Shown here: piece after piece, positions 33,046 through 41,753 of the stretch
How the letters are laid out: the number at the start of each line of letters is the position of its first letter
Position numbering within the stretch: position 1 is the stretch's first letter
Assembly: GCF_045209745.1 (NCBI RefSeq)
Contig: NZ_CP109273.1
Coordinates: forward strand, 3,782,001-3,846,000
DNA from: Micromonospora sp045209745
GTDB taxonomy: Bacteria > Actinomycetota > Actinomycetes > Mycobacteriales > Micromonosporaceae
Direction: 5' to 3'
Length of the DNA: 64,000 nucleotides
Program-made: the position numbers and the translations under genes
Notes under the pieces: generated by a model
Databases searched by the model: none
Seen by the model: only the letters and a program-made list of their open reading frames with translations
Told to the model about the DNA's origin: nothing

Positions 33046-33855
33046 TCAGCCCGGTGACGGTGGGTCCAGACGCTCGGGCTGGCAGACCGGGCACCAGTAG
33101 GTGACCCGGTCGCCCAGCTCCTCCTTGTGAATCGCGGTGCCGCAGCGGCGGCAGGGCTGGGCGCGACGGCCGTACACGTAGCTGGTCTGCCCCCGGTGCA
33201 ACGAGCCGGTGCTGCTCTGCGTCCACCGGCCACGGTTGGCGGCGAGCAGCCGCTGCGCGAGGGTCACCATGCCGGGCAGGTCGGGCACCGCGCCGACCGG
33301 CGTCCACGGCGACACACCGCGCAGGAACAGCACCTCGCACTTGTAGAAGTTGCCCACGCCGGCCAGGTTGCGCTGGTCGAGCAGCGCCTCGCCGATGGCC
33401 TGCTCCGGGTGGTCGGCGAGCCGACGGATCGCCTCGGCCGGGTCCCAGTCGTTGCCGAGCAGGTCGGGGCCGAGGTGGCCGACCAGTTGGTCCTCCTCGG
33501 CGGTCGGCACCAGGGTCATCTCGTGCAGGTGGTAGCCGACCGCGACAGCGCCGGGGCTGCGCAGCACCACCCGGATCAGGTGCGTGGGCCGGCCGCTCCA
33601 GCGTTCCCCCGGCGCGTACGCCCGCCAGGCGCCGTCCATCCGCAGGTGCGAGTGCAAGGTCCAGTGCGCCTGGTTCGGGGCGCTGAGCCGCAGCAGCAGG
33701 TGCTTGCCCCGGCTGGCCGACTCGCGGACGGTCCAACCGGCGAGATCCGTGGTCGCCAACTGCGGCACCCGGAAATCACTGCTGGTGATCCGTGCGCCGG
33801 CCAGCGCGCGGTGCAGCACGCGCGCGGTGTTCCAGACGGTGTCGCCTTCGGGCAC
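33046..33855 (-). CDS. nei2: Endonuclease VIII-like DNA glycosylase (Nei2, Fpg/Nei family)
   Basis: A 269-residue base-excision glycosylase/AP lyase that removes oxidised bases. The N-terminal MPEGDTVWNTARVLHRAL supplies the catalytic Pro2-Glu3. Conserved elements are SRGKHLLLRL (with the active-site Lys), TLHSHLRMDGAW, LLDQRNLAGVGNFYKCEVLF (helix-two-turn-helix) and a C-terminal zinc finger CRRCGTAI/YWCPVC. The GTG start follows GGGAGG. In mycobacteria nei2 lies beside lhr; here three other genes separate them. Confidence 0.92.
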   Translation of the reverse strand: MPEGDTVWNTARVLHRALAGARITSSDFRVPQLATTDLAGWTVRESASRGKHLLLRLSAPNQAHWTLHSHLRMDGAWRAYAPGERWSGRPTHLIRVVLRSPGAVAVGYHLHEMTLVPTAEEDQLVGHLGPDLLGNDWDPAEAIRRLADHPEQAIGEALLDQRNLAGVGNFYKCEVLFLRGVSPWTPVGAVPDLPGMVTLAQRLLAANRGRWTQSSTGSLHRGQTSYVYGRRAQPCRRCGTAIHKEELGDRVTYWCPVCQPERLDPPSPG

Positions 33856-33958
33856 CCTGCCATCCTCCCTCTTTTGAGCGGGATTCGCATGTGTCGCTAT
33901 TTGTACACCGGTTCCTCACGATCTTCTGACATGCGAGGGTCGGGAGGTTCTGAGGAGA

Positions 33959-35230
33959 ATGTCCATGACACGACCTCGTTGTCGTATCCCATCCGTCGCC
34001 CTCGCCGCCACCCTCGTCCTCCTGCTCACCGCCGCGCTCCTGCCCGCCACCAGCCGAGTCTCGGCCACCCCCGGCGCCGGCAGCCCGATCACCCTCATCG
34101 CCGCGGCACCCGGCAGCGAACGGTGGGACGCCGACCTCTCGGTCGTCGACCGCGACGACGTCAACGTCCGACGCACCGCCGCCGGGCTACGACTGAGTGC
34201 GACCCGGGCCACCGGCCGCAGCGCTCGCAGCCCGCACAGCGCGGTCGCCGAGGGAATGTTCCTGACCGCCCCTCGCACCCTCGACCGACCGGCCACCAGG
34301 GTCCGCGCCGAGATCAACGCCTCGGTCCCGACCGGGGCAGGCGTGGAGGCGCAGGTCCGCGGCTGGCGGGCCGCCGGCTGGACGGAGTGGCGAGCCGCCA
34401 CCGCCAGCGCGGTCTTCGACCGGCCGGTCACCCGGGTGCAGACCCGGGTGGTGCTCACCGCGCCCAATGGCGGTGCCACCGCGACGGTACGCGCCGTGCG
34501 GCTCACCGCCGACACGACCGCCGCCGTCTCCGCCGCCACGCCCGGGCGCACCTACCGGGTGTACGCCACACGCATCGGGCTGGTCGGCGAGCTGACCGCC
34601 AACGGCCGTACCGTGCAACCCCGGGATCACTTCGTGGCGCTACCGTCGGGGCGCGGCCTCTCCCCACTCAACACCGGCGACTACACCGTGCGGGTCTGCA
34701 CGACCACTGACGTCCGCTGCGAGTACGCCCCGGTCTGGGATGTCGGGCCGTGGAACACCCGCGACGACTACTGGAACCCCTCATCGGTACGCGAAAACTG
34801 GAAGAACCTGCCGCAGGGCCGGCCCGAGGCGCAGGCCGCGTACGAGTCCGGCTACAACGGCGGGCGGGACCAGTTCGGGCGTACGGTGCTCAACCCGGCC
34901 GGTATCGACCTGGCAGACGGCACCTTCTGGGACGGCCTGCGGCTCACCACCAACGCCTGGGTGGACGTCGCCTACCTGTGGACCGGAGACGGGCCGCGCG
35001 GCGTGGTCGGTGACGGGCCGCTCAACATCCGCGCCGGAGCCAACACGTCATCCGCGATCCGTGGCCTCGCCGCCCGGCTGGCCCACGTGCCGATCCAGTG
35101 CTACGTCGTCGGACAGTCGGTGACCGGCCCCTACCGCACGACGAACCGCTGGAACCGCCTGGCCACCGGGCAGTACGTCAGCCACGCGTACATCTCCAGC
35201 GTCTACGGCGGCAGCGCGCCGGCCTGCTGA
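33959..35230 (+). CDS. Secreted protein with double-psi-barrel-like region and C-terminal SH3-like domain
   Basis: A 423-residue exported protein. A signal peptide covers about residues 1-37 (basic N-terminus, hydrophobic core ALAATLVLLLTAALLP, cleavage near VSA-TPG). Residues 50-200 are beta-rich with no family recognised. Residues 205-330 contain ELTANGRTVQPRDHFVALPS and APVWDVGPWNTRDDYWNP, which resemble RlpA/3D-type double-psi barrels of cell-wall enzymes, where the Asp could be catalytic. The end (about 345-420) holds LNIRAGANTSSAIRGL, an SH3-like wall-binding repeat. ATG 33959 follows GAGGAG. A role in cell-wall remodelling is an inference. Confidence 0.65.
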   Translation: MSMTRPRCRIPSVALAATLVLLLTAALLPATSRVSATPGAGSPITLIAAAPGSERWDADLSVVDRDDVNVRRTAAGLRLSATRATGRSARSPHSAVAEGMFLTAPRTLDRPATRVRAEINASVPTGAGVEAQVRGWRAAGWTEWRAATASAVFDRPVTRVQTRVVLTAPNGGATATVRAVRLTADTTAAVSAATPGRTYRVYATRIGLVGELTANGRTVQPRDHFVALPSGRGLSPLNTGDYTVRVCTTTDVRCEYAPVWDVGPWNTRDDYWNPSSVRENWKNLPQGRPEAQAAYESGYNGGRDQFGRTVLNPAGIDLADGTFWDGLRLTTNAWVDVAYLWTGDGPRGVVGDGPLNIRAGANTSSAIRGLAARLAHVPIQCYVVGQSVTGPYRTTNRWNRLATGQYVSHAYISSVYGGSAPAC

Positions 35231-35256
35231 GCCGCACGCACCCCGTCGGGCGCCGG

Positions 35257-35487
35257 TCAGGGGCGCTCGTCGGGGCGGGCCGAGCGCACCATGTCCTGGT
35301 AGCGCGGGTGGCTGGCACCGTAGACGGCGTAGTTGAGTCGGGCGTGCGAGAGGCTCAGATCGCCGTTGGGGCCACCCCGGACCGCGTCGGCGTCGGCGTC
35401 GGTCTGGCCGTCGTCAGTCCAGAAACAGACCGGGCAGGTCCCCCCGCCGGTCCGGGATGCACAGCAGGGACAGCCCACGGGAACCAC
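35257..35487 (-). CDS. CPCC-family cysteine-rich protein
   Basis: A small protein of 76-80 residues. It begins VVPVGCPCCASRTGGGTCPVC, giving the CPCC ... CPVC pair that probably binds zinc, then FWTDDGQTDAD, GGPNGDLSLSHARLNYAVYGAS and a basic tail, matching the CPCC family of unknown function. GTG 35487 has GGTGGGTG just upstream; GTG 35499 is an alternative. It converges on the secreted protein gene and is divergent from the lipoprotein gene. Confidence 0.75.
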   Translation of the reverse strand: MVPVGCPCCASRTGGGTCPVCFWTDDGQTDADADAVRGGPNGDLSLSHARLNYAVYGASHPRYQDMVRSARPDERP

Positions 35488-35662
35488 ATGTTCACCCACC
35501 AGGGAAGCATTCCACAGTCGAATAACAGCCGGACACCCGCAGGAGGCCCTCCGGGAACACCCGAAGCCGGTCCACCGGTCGACCGGCGGGTGGCGAATAC
35601 GGGACAGCGCAGTGACCGACCGGCCCCTCGCGCCGCCGGATGCCGTTGGGCAGACTACGGTG

Positions 35663-36238
35663 GTGACAATCCGGAGCCTGCCCGCCGTCGGGGCCCTGCT
35701 GGTCGCCGTTGCCCTCACCGCCGGTTGCGGTAGTGACGACGACGGCCAGCCGAACGCGGCACCATCCGCCTCGTCCGAGTCGGCCCCCACCGGCCTCCCG
35801 ACCGCGCCGACGACCGGGGCTTCGCCCAGCGCCAGCGAGGCGGCCCCGCCGGCCCCGCCCTCCGCCACCGCGCAGGGGCCGACACAGCGACGGCCGGCGA
35901 GCCCGCCGCCGGTGGTGCTTCCCCAGCGTCCGGCCGGTGCGCCCGGCGCGCAGCAGGTCGTCAACGCGTTCAAGGCCGCCGGTCTGAAGGTCCTCCATCC
36001 AAAGGACCGCTCAGTCGACTGTGGACCGGACGGGCTCGGCCTGGGCTGTTCCGAGCTGATCGCCACCGACGCCGTCACGGTGTACGTGTTTCCGGACGAG
36101 ATCAGCGCCAGTGACATCGCGGAGACCTGGGGCGGCCAGTCGTACCGGCGGGGCGCGGTGGTGCTCAACTACCTGGAGGCAAAGACCTCGGCCGCCGATC
36201 GCCCCCGCTACGAGAAGGTGCTCGACGGCCTGCGTTGA
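35663..36238 (+). CDS. Lipoprotein of unknown function
   Basis: A protein of about 191 residues. The N-terminus VTIRSLPAVGALLVAVALTAGCGSDDD is a lipoprotein signal with lipobox LTAGC, so it should be anchored to the outer face of the membrane. A Pro/Ala/Ser linker (about 30-95) leads to a folded domain of about 95 residues (QQVVNAFKAAGLKVLHPKDR, VDCGPDGLGLGCSELIATDAV) with a cysteine pair that may form a disulfide. The family is not recognised. Start at GTG 35663 or 35660; GTG 35612 is less likely. The gene converges on lhr. Confidence 0.65.
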   Translation: MTIRSLPAVGALLVAVALTAGCGSDDDGQPNAAPSASSESAPTGLPTAPTTGASPSASEAAPPAPPSATAQGPTQRRPASPPPVVLPQRPAGAPGAQQVVNAFKAAGLKVLHPKDRSVDCGPDGLGLGCSELIATDAVTVYVFPDEISASDIAETWGGQSYRRGAVVLNYLEAKTSAADRPRYEKVLDGLR

Positions 36239-36340
36239 GCGCGAGCCGGAGCGTGGGCGCGGCGGGGACGCCATCACGCTCAATCGAGTGCCACTCGCCA
36301 GACGTCGGCTGCGGCTCAGAGGGCGGCTGCGGCGGGCAGG

Positions 36341-39300
36341 TCAGCCGCGTAGGCGCAGGCCGCGTGGGGTGGCCCGGAAGCCTGCGGCGGTCAGCGCGTC
36401 GCGCAGGGGCGAGGAGTGCACCGCCTCGCCGTCGGCCCGCTCCACCGACATCGCACCCAACGCCCCGGAGTGAACGGCGTCGGCCAGCGCCTTGCCGGCC
36501 GCAGCGAGGGTGTCGGTGTCGTCGGTGAACGAGAGCAGCGTCCGGCCACCGCGTTCCACGTAGAGGACGAGGTCGCCGCCGACCTGCACGACCAGCGCAC
36601 CTGCCTTGCGGCCGGCCCGGTGCCCGGTCGCCGGGGCAGCCCCGTCGCCGGAGTCGACCACCCGTTCCGGCCAGGGCAGCGCCGCGCCGTACGGGTTGGC
36701 CGGGTCGGTGGCGGCGAGCACGGTGGCGGGCGTGCCCCGGCCCCGGGCGCCGTCGGTCGGCTCGGCCAGTGCGCGCAGCCGGTCCACCGCACCGGGCACC
36801 GCGAACTGCGCCGCCCCCAGCCCTTCGACGAAGTAACCCCGGCGGGCGGCGCCGCGCTCCTCCAGCGCGGACAGCACCGGGTAGACCGCCGAGAACCCGC
36901 CCACCACCTGCTCGGCCATCACCGCGCCGCGGGTGACCACGCCGTGCCGCTCCAGCAGCACGTCGGCCAGGGCGGCGGCCCGTCGCGTCGGGTCCACGTC
37001 CCGTTCCGGCAGGCGTGACCAGCGGCCGGCGACGGTCGGCGGGCCACCACGGGTGGGCAGCGCGACCCGACCGGGCCGCCGGTAACGGGTGCGCGGCGCG
37101 GACGGCCGCGAGCGGTGCGCGCCGCCGGCGCCGAGCACCGCGCGCAGCGGGGCGAGGGTGTCGTTGGTGAGGTGCCCGGCCCAGACCAGGTCCCAGATCA
37201 CCCCGGTCAGGGCGGCGTCGTCGGTCGAGCCCACCCGGTCGGCCAGCGGTCGGAAGAACAGCGCCTGCCCGTCGTCGAGCGCGTCCAGCACCGCCTCGTG
37301 CAACGGGGTGCGGGTCAACGCCTCGTCGGGTGGCGGGAGCAGCAGCGGGGCGGCGTCCGCGTACGCCAGGGTGACCCAGCCGTCGCCCCCGGAGATCGCC
37401 CCCGCTCCCGCCCAGAGCACCTCCCCGCTGGCGCACAGTTCGTCGAGCTGGGCGGGGGAGTAGTCAGCGACCCGACCGGGCAGCACCAACCGCTCCAGGG
37501 CGGACGCCGGCACCGTCGCGCCCTGCAACTGCTCCACCGTCGCGGCCAGCGCCTCCACACCTCTGGCGGACGAGCCGACCTGCTGCCAGCGGGGCAGGAA
37601 CGTGGCCAGCGCCCGGGGTGGCACCGGCTCGATCTCCCGGCGCAGCGCCGCGAGCGAGCGGCGGCGCAGCATCCGCAGCACCTCGGCGTCGCACCACTGG
37701 GCGCCGGCCGAATCCGGGGTGAACTCCCCGGAGACCACCCGCCCGGTGGCGCCGAGCCGACGCAGCGCCTGCTCGACGACGAACACACCGAGCCCGAAGC
37801 GGGCCGCGCAGCTGGCAGCGGCGAACGGCCCGCGGGTGCGGGCGTAACGGGCCACCAGGTCACCGAGCGGGTCGGCCACCGGGGCGAGGTACGCCTCGGC
37901 CACCCCGACCGGTAGCGCCACGCCGAGGGCGTCGCGCAGTCGGGCGGCGTCCTCGACGCCCACCCAGCGCTGCTCGCCGGCGATCCGGACCCGCAGCACC
38001 CGACGGGTGGCCTCCAGCTCGATCAGCCAGGCCTCCGGCACACCCCGCTCGGTCAACTCGGCGTCGCTCAGGTCACCGAGCACCCGCAGCAGCTCGACGA
38101 CGTCTTCGGCGTCGCGGGGGCGGCGCTGCTCGGTCAGCCAGCGCAGCTGACGATCGGTCTCGGCGAGCACGGCAGGGTCGAGCAACTCACGCAGGTCGAC
38201 CCGGCCGAGCAGCTCGCCGAGGAGCGTGGAATCCAGGGCGAGCGCGGCGGCGCGCCGTTCGGCGAGCGGCGCGTCACCCTCGTAGAGGAACGCGCCGACG
38301 TAGCCGAAGAGCAGCGACCGGGCGAACGGGGACGGCGCGCTGGTCTCCACCTCGACCAGTCGCACCTTCCGGGTGGCCAGGTCGCGCATCAGCCCGGCCA
38401 GCGCCGGCTGGTCGAAGACGTCCTGGAGGCACTCGCGGGCGGCCTCCAGGGTGACCGGGAAGTCCGCGTACTCGCGGGCGACGTCGAGGAGCTGCGCGGC
38501 GCGTTGCCGCTGCTGCCAGAGCGGCTGCCGGCGACGCGGGTCGCGGCGGGGCAGCAGCAGTGACCGGGCGGCGCACTCCCGGAAGCGGGCGGCGAAGAGG
38601 GCGGAGGTGCCGACCGACTCCTCCACGAGCTGGGTGATCTCGTCTGGCTCGAAGACCACCACGTCGGCGCCGGGTGGCTCGTCGGCGGTGTCCGGGAGTC
38701 GCACCACGATGCCGTCGTCGGAGGGCATCACCTGGGCGTCCATCCCGTACCGCTCGGCCAGCCGGCGGGCCACCGCGAGGGCCCACGGCCCGTTGACCCG
38801 AGCGCCGAGGACGCTGTGCACGGCCAGCCGCCAGTCGCCCAGCTCGTCGCGGAACCGCTCCACCACGATCGTTCGGTCGTCGGGCAGCGAGCGGGTCGCC
38901 TCCCGCTGCTCGCGCAGGTAGGCCATCAGGTTGCCGGCGGCCCACTCGTCCAGCCCGCCGTCACGCAGCGCGGCCAGCGCCGCCTCATCGCTCTGCCGCA
39001 GCAGGGTGCGCACCCGGGCGCCGATGGCCCGGCCCAGCTCCACCGGTCGGCCCAGCTGGTCGCCCTTCCAGAACGGCATGCGCGCGGCCTGCCCCGGGGC
39101 GGGCGAGACCAGCACCCGGTCGGGGGTGATCTCCTCGATGCGCCAGGAGGAGGAGCCGAGCAGGAAGACGTCGCCGACCCGCGACTCGTAGACCATCTCC
39201 TCGTCCAGCTCGCCGACCCGGGCGGCCCGCTCGGCCCCGGCCAGGAAGACCCCGAACAGGCCCCGGTCGGGGATGGTGCCGCCGCTGGTGACCGCGAGTC

Positions 39301-41008
39301 GCTGCGCGCCGGGACGGCCGGTGAGCAGGTCGGTGGCCCGGTCCCAGACCAGTCGGGGGCGCAGCTCGGCGAAGGCGGTGGACGGGTAGCGGCCGGAGAG
39401 CATGTCCAACACGGCGTGCAGCGCGGAGTCGGGCAGCTCGGCGAAGGGCGCGGCCCGCCGGACCAGCACGGCCAGGTCACCGAGCGGCCATGGCTCCAGT
39501 GCCACCATCGCGACGATCTGCTGGGCCAGCACGTCCAGCGGATTGCGCGGGTAGTGCAGCTCCTCGATCGCGCCGTCGGTCATCCGCTCGGCGACCACCG
39601 CGCAGGAGAGCAGATCCCCGCGGTGCTTGGGGAAGACCACCCCACGGGAGACGGCGCCCACCTGGTGCCCGGCCCGGCCGACCCGTTGCAGCCCGGAGGC
39701 CACGCTCGGCGGCGCCTCGATCTGCACCACCAGGTCGACCGCGCCCATGTCGATGCCCAGCTCCAGGCTGGAGGTGGCCACCACCGCCGGGAGCTGGCCG
39801 GATTTGAGCGCCTCCTCGATGTGCTTGCGCTCCTCCCGGGAGACGCTGCCGTGGTGGGCGCGGGCGATCACGGGTGCCGCGCCGGTGGCCGCGCCGGACT
39901 GGGCCATCACCTCGGCCGGTGGCCGGTTGCGCAACGGACCGGCGGGGTCACCCCACCGCTGCGCGCCGCCCGCCGGGCCGCCGTCGCCCGCCGGGTCGTC
40001 GCCCGCCGACAACCCCTCCGGTACGCCGACCGCGCCCTCGCCCGACGCGGATGCCACCTCTTCGGCGGCCAGTTCGTTGAGCCGGGCGCAGAGACGCTCG
40101 GCGCTGCGGCGGGAGTTGGTGAAGACGATGGTCGAGCGGTGCTGGCCGATGAGCGTGAAGACCCGCTCTTCCACGGCCGGCCAGATCGAGGCGCGGCGTG
40201 GCCCGGGGCCGCCGAGGTCGTCCTCCGGTGGCTGCTCCTGCTCGTCCAGGCGGGTCATGTCTTCCACCGGGACCTGCACGCTGACCTCGATGGTCTTCGA
40301 GGTGGCCGGCTGCACGACGTCGACCGGGCGGGCGCCGCCGAGGAACTGCGCGCAGGCGTCGATCGGCCGGACGGTGGCGGAGAGGCCGATGCGCTGCGCC
40401 GGGGCGGGCAGCAGCTCGTCGAGGCGTTCGAGGGAGAGGGCGAGGTGGGCGCCGCGTTTGCTGCCGGCCACCGCGTGCACCTCGTCGACGATCACCGTCT
40501 GGATGCCGCGCAGCGAATCGCGAGCCGCGGACGTGAGCAGCAGGAACAGCGACTCGGGCGTGGTGATGAGGATGTCCGGTGGGGTGCGGGCGAAGGCTCG
40601 TCGCTCGTCGGCTGGCGTGTCGCCGGTGCGCATGCCGACGGTGATGTCGGGCGGTGCGACGCCCAGCCGGGTCGCCGCCTGCCGGATGCCGGCCAGCGGG
40701 GCGCGCAGGTTGCGCTCGACGTCGACGGCCAGGGCCTTGAGGGGGCTGACGTAGAGCACCCGGCACCGCTGGCGGGCCTCGGCCGGCGCGGGCTCGCGCG
40801 CCAGTCGGTCGAGTGACCAGAGGAAGGCTGCGAGCGTCTTGCCGGAGCCGGTGGGCGCCACCACGAGGGCGTTGCGCCCGGCCGCGATCGATCGCCACGC
40901 GCCGGTCTGTGCGGCGGTGGGCGCGGCGAAGGCGGCGTCGAACCAGGCACGGGTGGCCGGACCGAACCCGGCGAGCACCGCGCCGGCGTCTGCGTCTGCC
41001 CCGGTCAC
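36341..41008 (-). CDS. lhr: ATP-dependent helicase Lhr
   Basis: A 1555-residue superfamily-2 helicase of the Lhr (large helicase-related) core type, a 3'-5' translocase that unwinds RNA:DNA hybrids and is induced by crosslink damage in mycobacteria. Walker A APTGSGKT is at 51-58, the DEVH box at 175-178, SATVRP at about 210, then ATSSLELGIDMG and QRVGRAGHQ (motif VI). A Gly/Ala-rich insertion separates the two RecA-like lobes. The winged-helix, beta-barrel and long C-terminal domain follow to the end. Start GTG 41008 follows GAGGAG at a long spacing; other in-frame GTGs upstream are possible. Divergent from the unknown gene at 41188. Confidence 0.93.
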   Translation of the reverse strand: MTGADADAGAVLAGFGPATRAWFDAAFAAPTAAQTGAWRSIAAGRNALVVAPTGSGKTLAAFLWSLDRLAREPAPAEARQRCRVLYVSPLKALAVDVERNLRAPLAGIRQAATRLGVAPPDITVGMRTGDTPADERRAFARTPPDILITTPESLFLLLTSAARDSLRGIQTVIVDEVHAVAGSKRGAHLALSLERLDELLPAPAQRIGLSATVRPIDACAQFLGGARPVDVVQPATSKTIEVSVQVPVEDMTRLDEQEQPPEDDLGGPGPRRASIWPAVEERVFTLIGQHRSTIVFTNSRRSAERLCARLNELAAEEVASASGEGAVGVPEGLSAGDDPAGDGGPAGGAQRWGDPAGPLRNRPPAEVMAQSGAATGAAPVIARAHHGSVSREERKHIEEALKSGQLPAVVATSSLELGIDMGAVDLVVQIEAPPSVASGLQRVGRAGHQVGAVSRGVVFPKHRGDLLSCAVVAERMTDGAIEELHYPRNPLDVLAQQIVAMVALEPWPLGDLAVLVRRAAPFAELPDSALHAVLDMLSGRYPSTAFAELRPRLVWDRATDLLTGRPGAQRLAVTSGGTIPDRGLFGVFLAGAERAARVGELDEEMVYESRVGDVFLLGSSSWRIEEITPDRVLVSPAPGQAARMPFWKGDQLGRPVELGRAIGARVRTLLRQSDEAALAALRDGGLDEWAAGNLMAYLREQREATRSLPDDRTIVVERFRDELGDWRLAVHSVLGARVNGPWALAVARRLAERYGMDAQVMPSDDGIVVRLPDTADEPPGADVVVFEPDEITQLVEESVGTSALFAARFRECAARSLLLPRRDPRRRQPLWQQRQRAAQLLDVAREYADFPVTLEAARECLQDVFDQPALAGLMRDLATRKVRLVEVETSAPSPFARSLLFGYVGAFLYEGDAPLAERRAAALALDSTLLGELLGRVDLRELLDPAVLAETDRQLRWLTEQRRPRDAEDVVELLRVLGDLSDAELTERGVPEAWLIELEATRRVLRVRIAGEQRWVGVEDAARLRDALGVALPVGVAEAYLAPVADPLGDLVARYARTRGPFAAASCAARFGLGVFVVEQALRRLGATGRVVSGEFTPDSAGAQWCDAEVLRMLRRRSLAALRREIEPVPPRALATFLPRWQQVGSSARGVEALAATVEQLQGATVPASALERLVLPGRVADYSPAQLDELCASGEVLWAGAGAISGGDGWVTLAYADAAPLLLPPPDEALTRTPLHEAVLDALDDGQALFFRPLADRVGSTDDAALTGVIWDLVWAGHLTNDTLAPLRAVLGAGGAHRSRPSAPRTRYRRPGRVALPTRGGPPTVAGRWSRLPERDVDPTRRAAALADVLLERHGVVTRGAVMAEQVVGGFSAVYPVLSALEERGAARRGYFVEGLGAAQFAVPGAVDRLRALAEPTDGARGRGTPATVLAATDPANPYGAALPWPERVVDSGDGAAPATGHRAGRKAGALVVQVGGDLVLYVERGGRTLLSFTDDTDTLAAAGKALADAVHSGALGAMSVERADGEAVHSSPLRDALTAAGFRATPRGLRLRG

Positions 41009-41096
41009 CGGTCCATCGTGCTCCTCCGGTACGACAACCACGACCGACCTCGCGGCGGAATGTGCCGGACCAACAGCAAAAAACACGGAACACGTG

Positions 41097-41121
41097 CTTA
41101 ATACGTTAAGTCGCACTTAAC
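41097..41121. promoter_or_regulatory. Nested palindromic operator between lhr and the 41188 gene
   Basis: CTTAA-TACG-TTAAG (41097-41110) overlaps the longer perfect palindrome GTTAAGT-CGC-ACTTAAC (41105-41121). They lie in an unusually AT-rich stretch (about 41070-41155) between divergent genes. This looks like a regulator binding site with three TTAA cores; the regulator is unknown. Confidence 0.55.
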
Positions 41122-41187
41122 TGCTTGCTTCTAAGGGGCAACATAAAGTAACTTCACCCGCAACGCGAAACCGGGTGGGGGGATGTG

Positions 41188-41574
41188 ATGGCCGGCGAGC
41201 AGCGCAGCGTCGCACCGGGCACCGACGTGCTGATTCGCAAGGTCGACAGCCACCTGGCCGCGCTGCGCGGTGGCCTGCACGGCCCCGAGCTCGAGCTCGC
41301 CGAATGCCTCGCCCGCTGCCTGCGGGAGCTGGTCCTCTGCACCGCCCAGGCCAGCGCCGCCGATCGGGGTCAGGTCCGTGTCGCCGTCCACTACTTCGTG
41401 CTGCGCCGGGAGAGCCGCGGCCGGTTGCTCTCGGTGCGGTCGCTGGCCGCCGCGGAGCGGGTGGTCGACCGGGTCGCACGCCAGCTCGGCCGCCCCGACC
41501 TGCTGACCGAGCTGTGCCGCGACCGCCCCGCGTCCGACGACGCGCTGCCTCTCGGCGACGCCCTGCTGCGCTGA
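41188..41574 (+). CDS. Hypothetical protein (possibly Micromonosporaceae-specific)
   Basis: A soluble protein of 128 residues that I do not recognise. It is mostly helical, with GTDVLIRKVDSHLAALRGGL, ELELAECLARCLRELVLCTAQ and SVRSLAAAERVVDRVARQLG, and contains several cysteines. There is no signal peptide, membrane helix or clear DNA-binding motif. ATG 41188 follows a G-rich site; GTG 41185 is adjacent. Third-position GC is typical for the genome, so it is probably a real gene. It lies just after the nested palindromes and 180 bp before the mrp operon. Confidence 0.55.
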   Translation: MAGEQRSVAPGTDVLIRKVDSHLAALRGGLHGPELELAECLARCLRELVLCTAQASAADRGQVRVAVHYFVLRRESRGRLLSVRSLAAAERVVDRVARQLGRPDLLTELCRDRPASDDALPLGDALLR

Positions 41575-41753
41575 CCACGACGGTGCCGCGCCGTGCCCCC
41601 GGTAGCCGGTCCTTCAGCGGCCATGGGCCGGACCGCCGCCGTCGAGTACGGGACGAATTCCGGCAAAACCGCCCGACGGGCGACGAACTGACGTCTGATC
41701 GCTGCTAGGCGCCACCGCTGCACGGGCGTCGGCCACCTCGATCGGGAGTCCGG

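Noticed and set aside
35257..36168. A 303-codon minus frame covering the lipoprotein gene
   Set aside because: Only its last 76-80 codons show family (CPCC) similarity; the rest is opposite a lipoprotein with a clear signal and lipobox.
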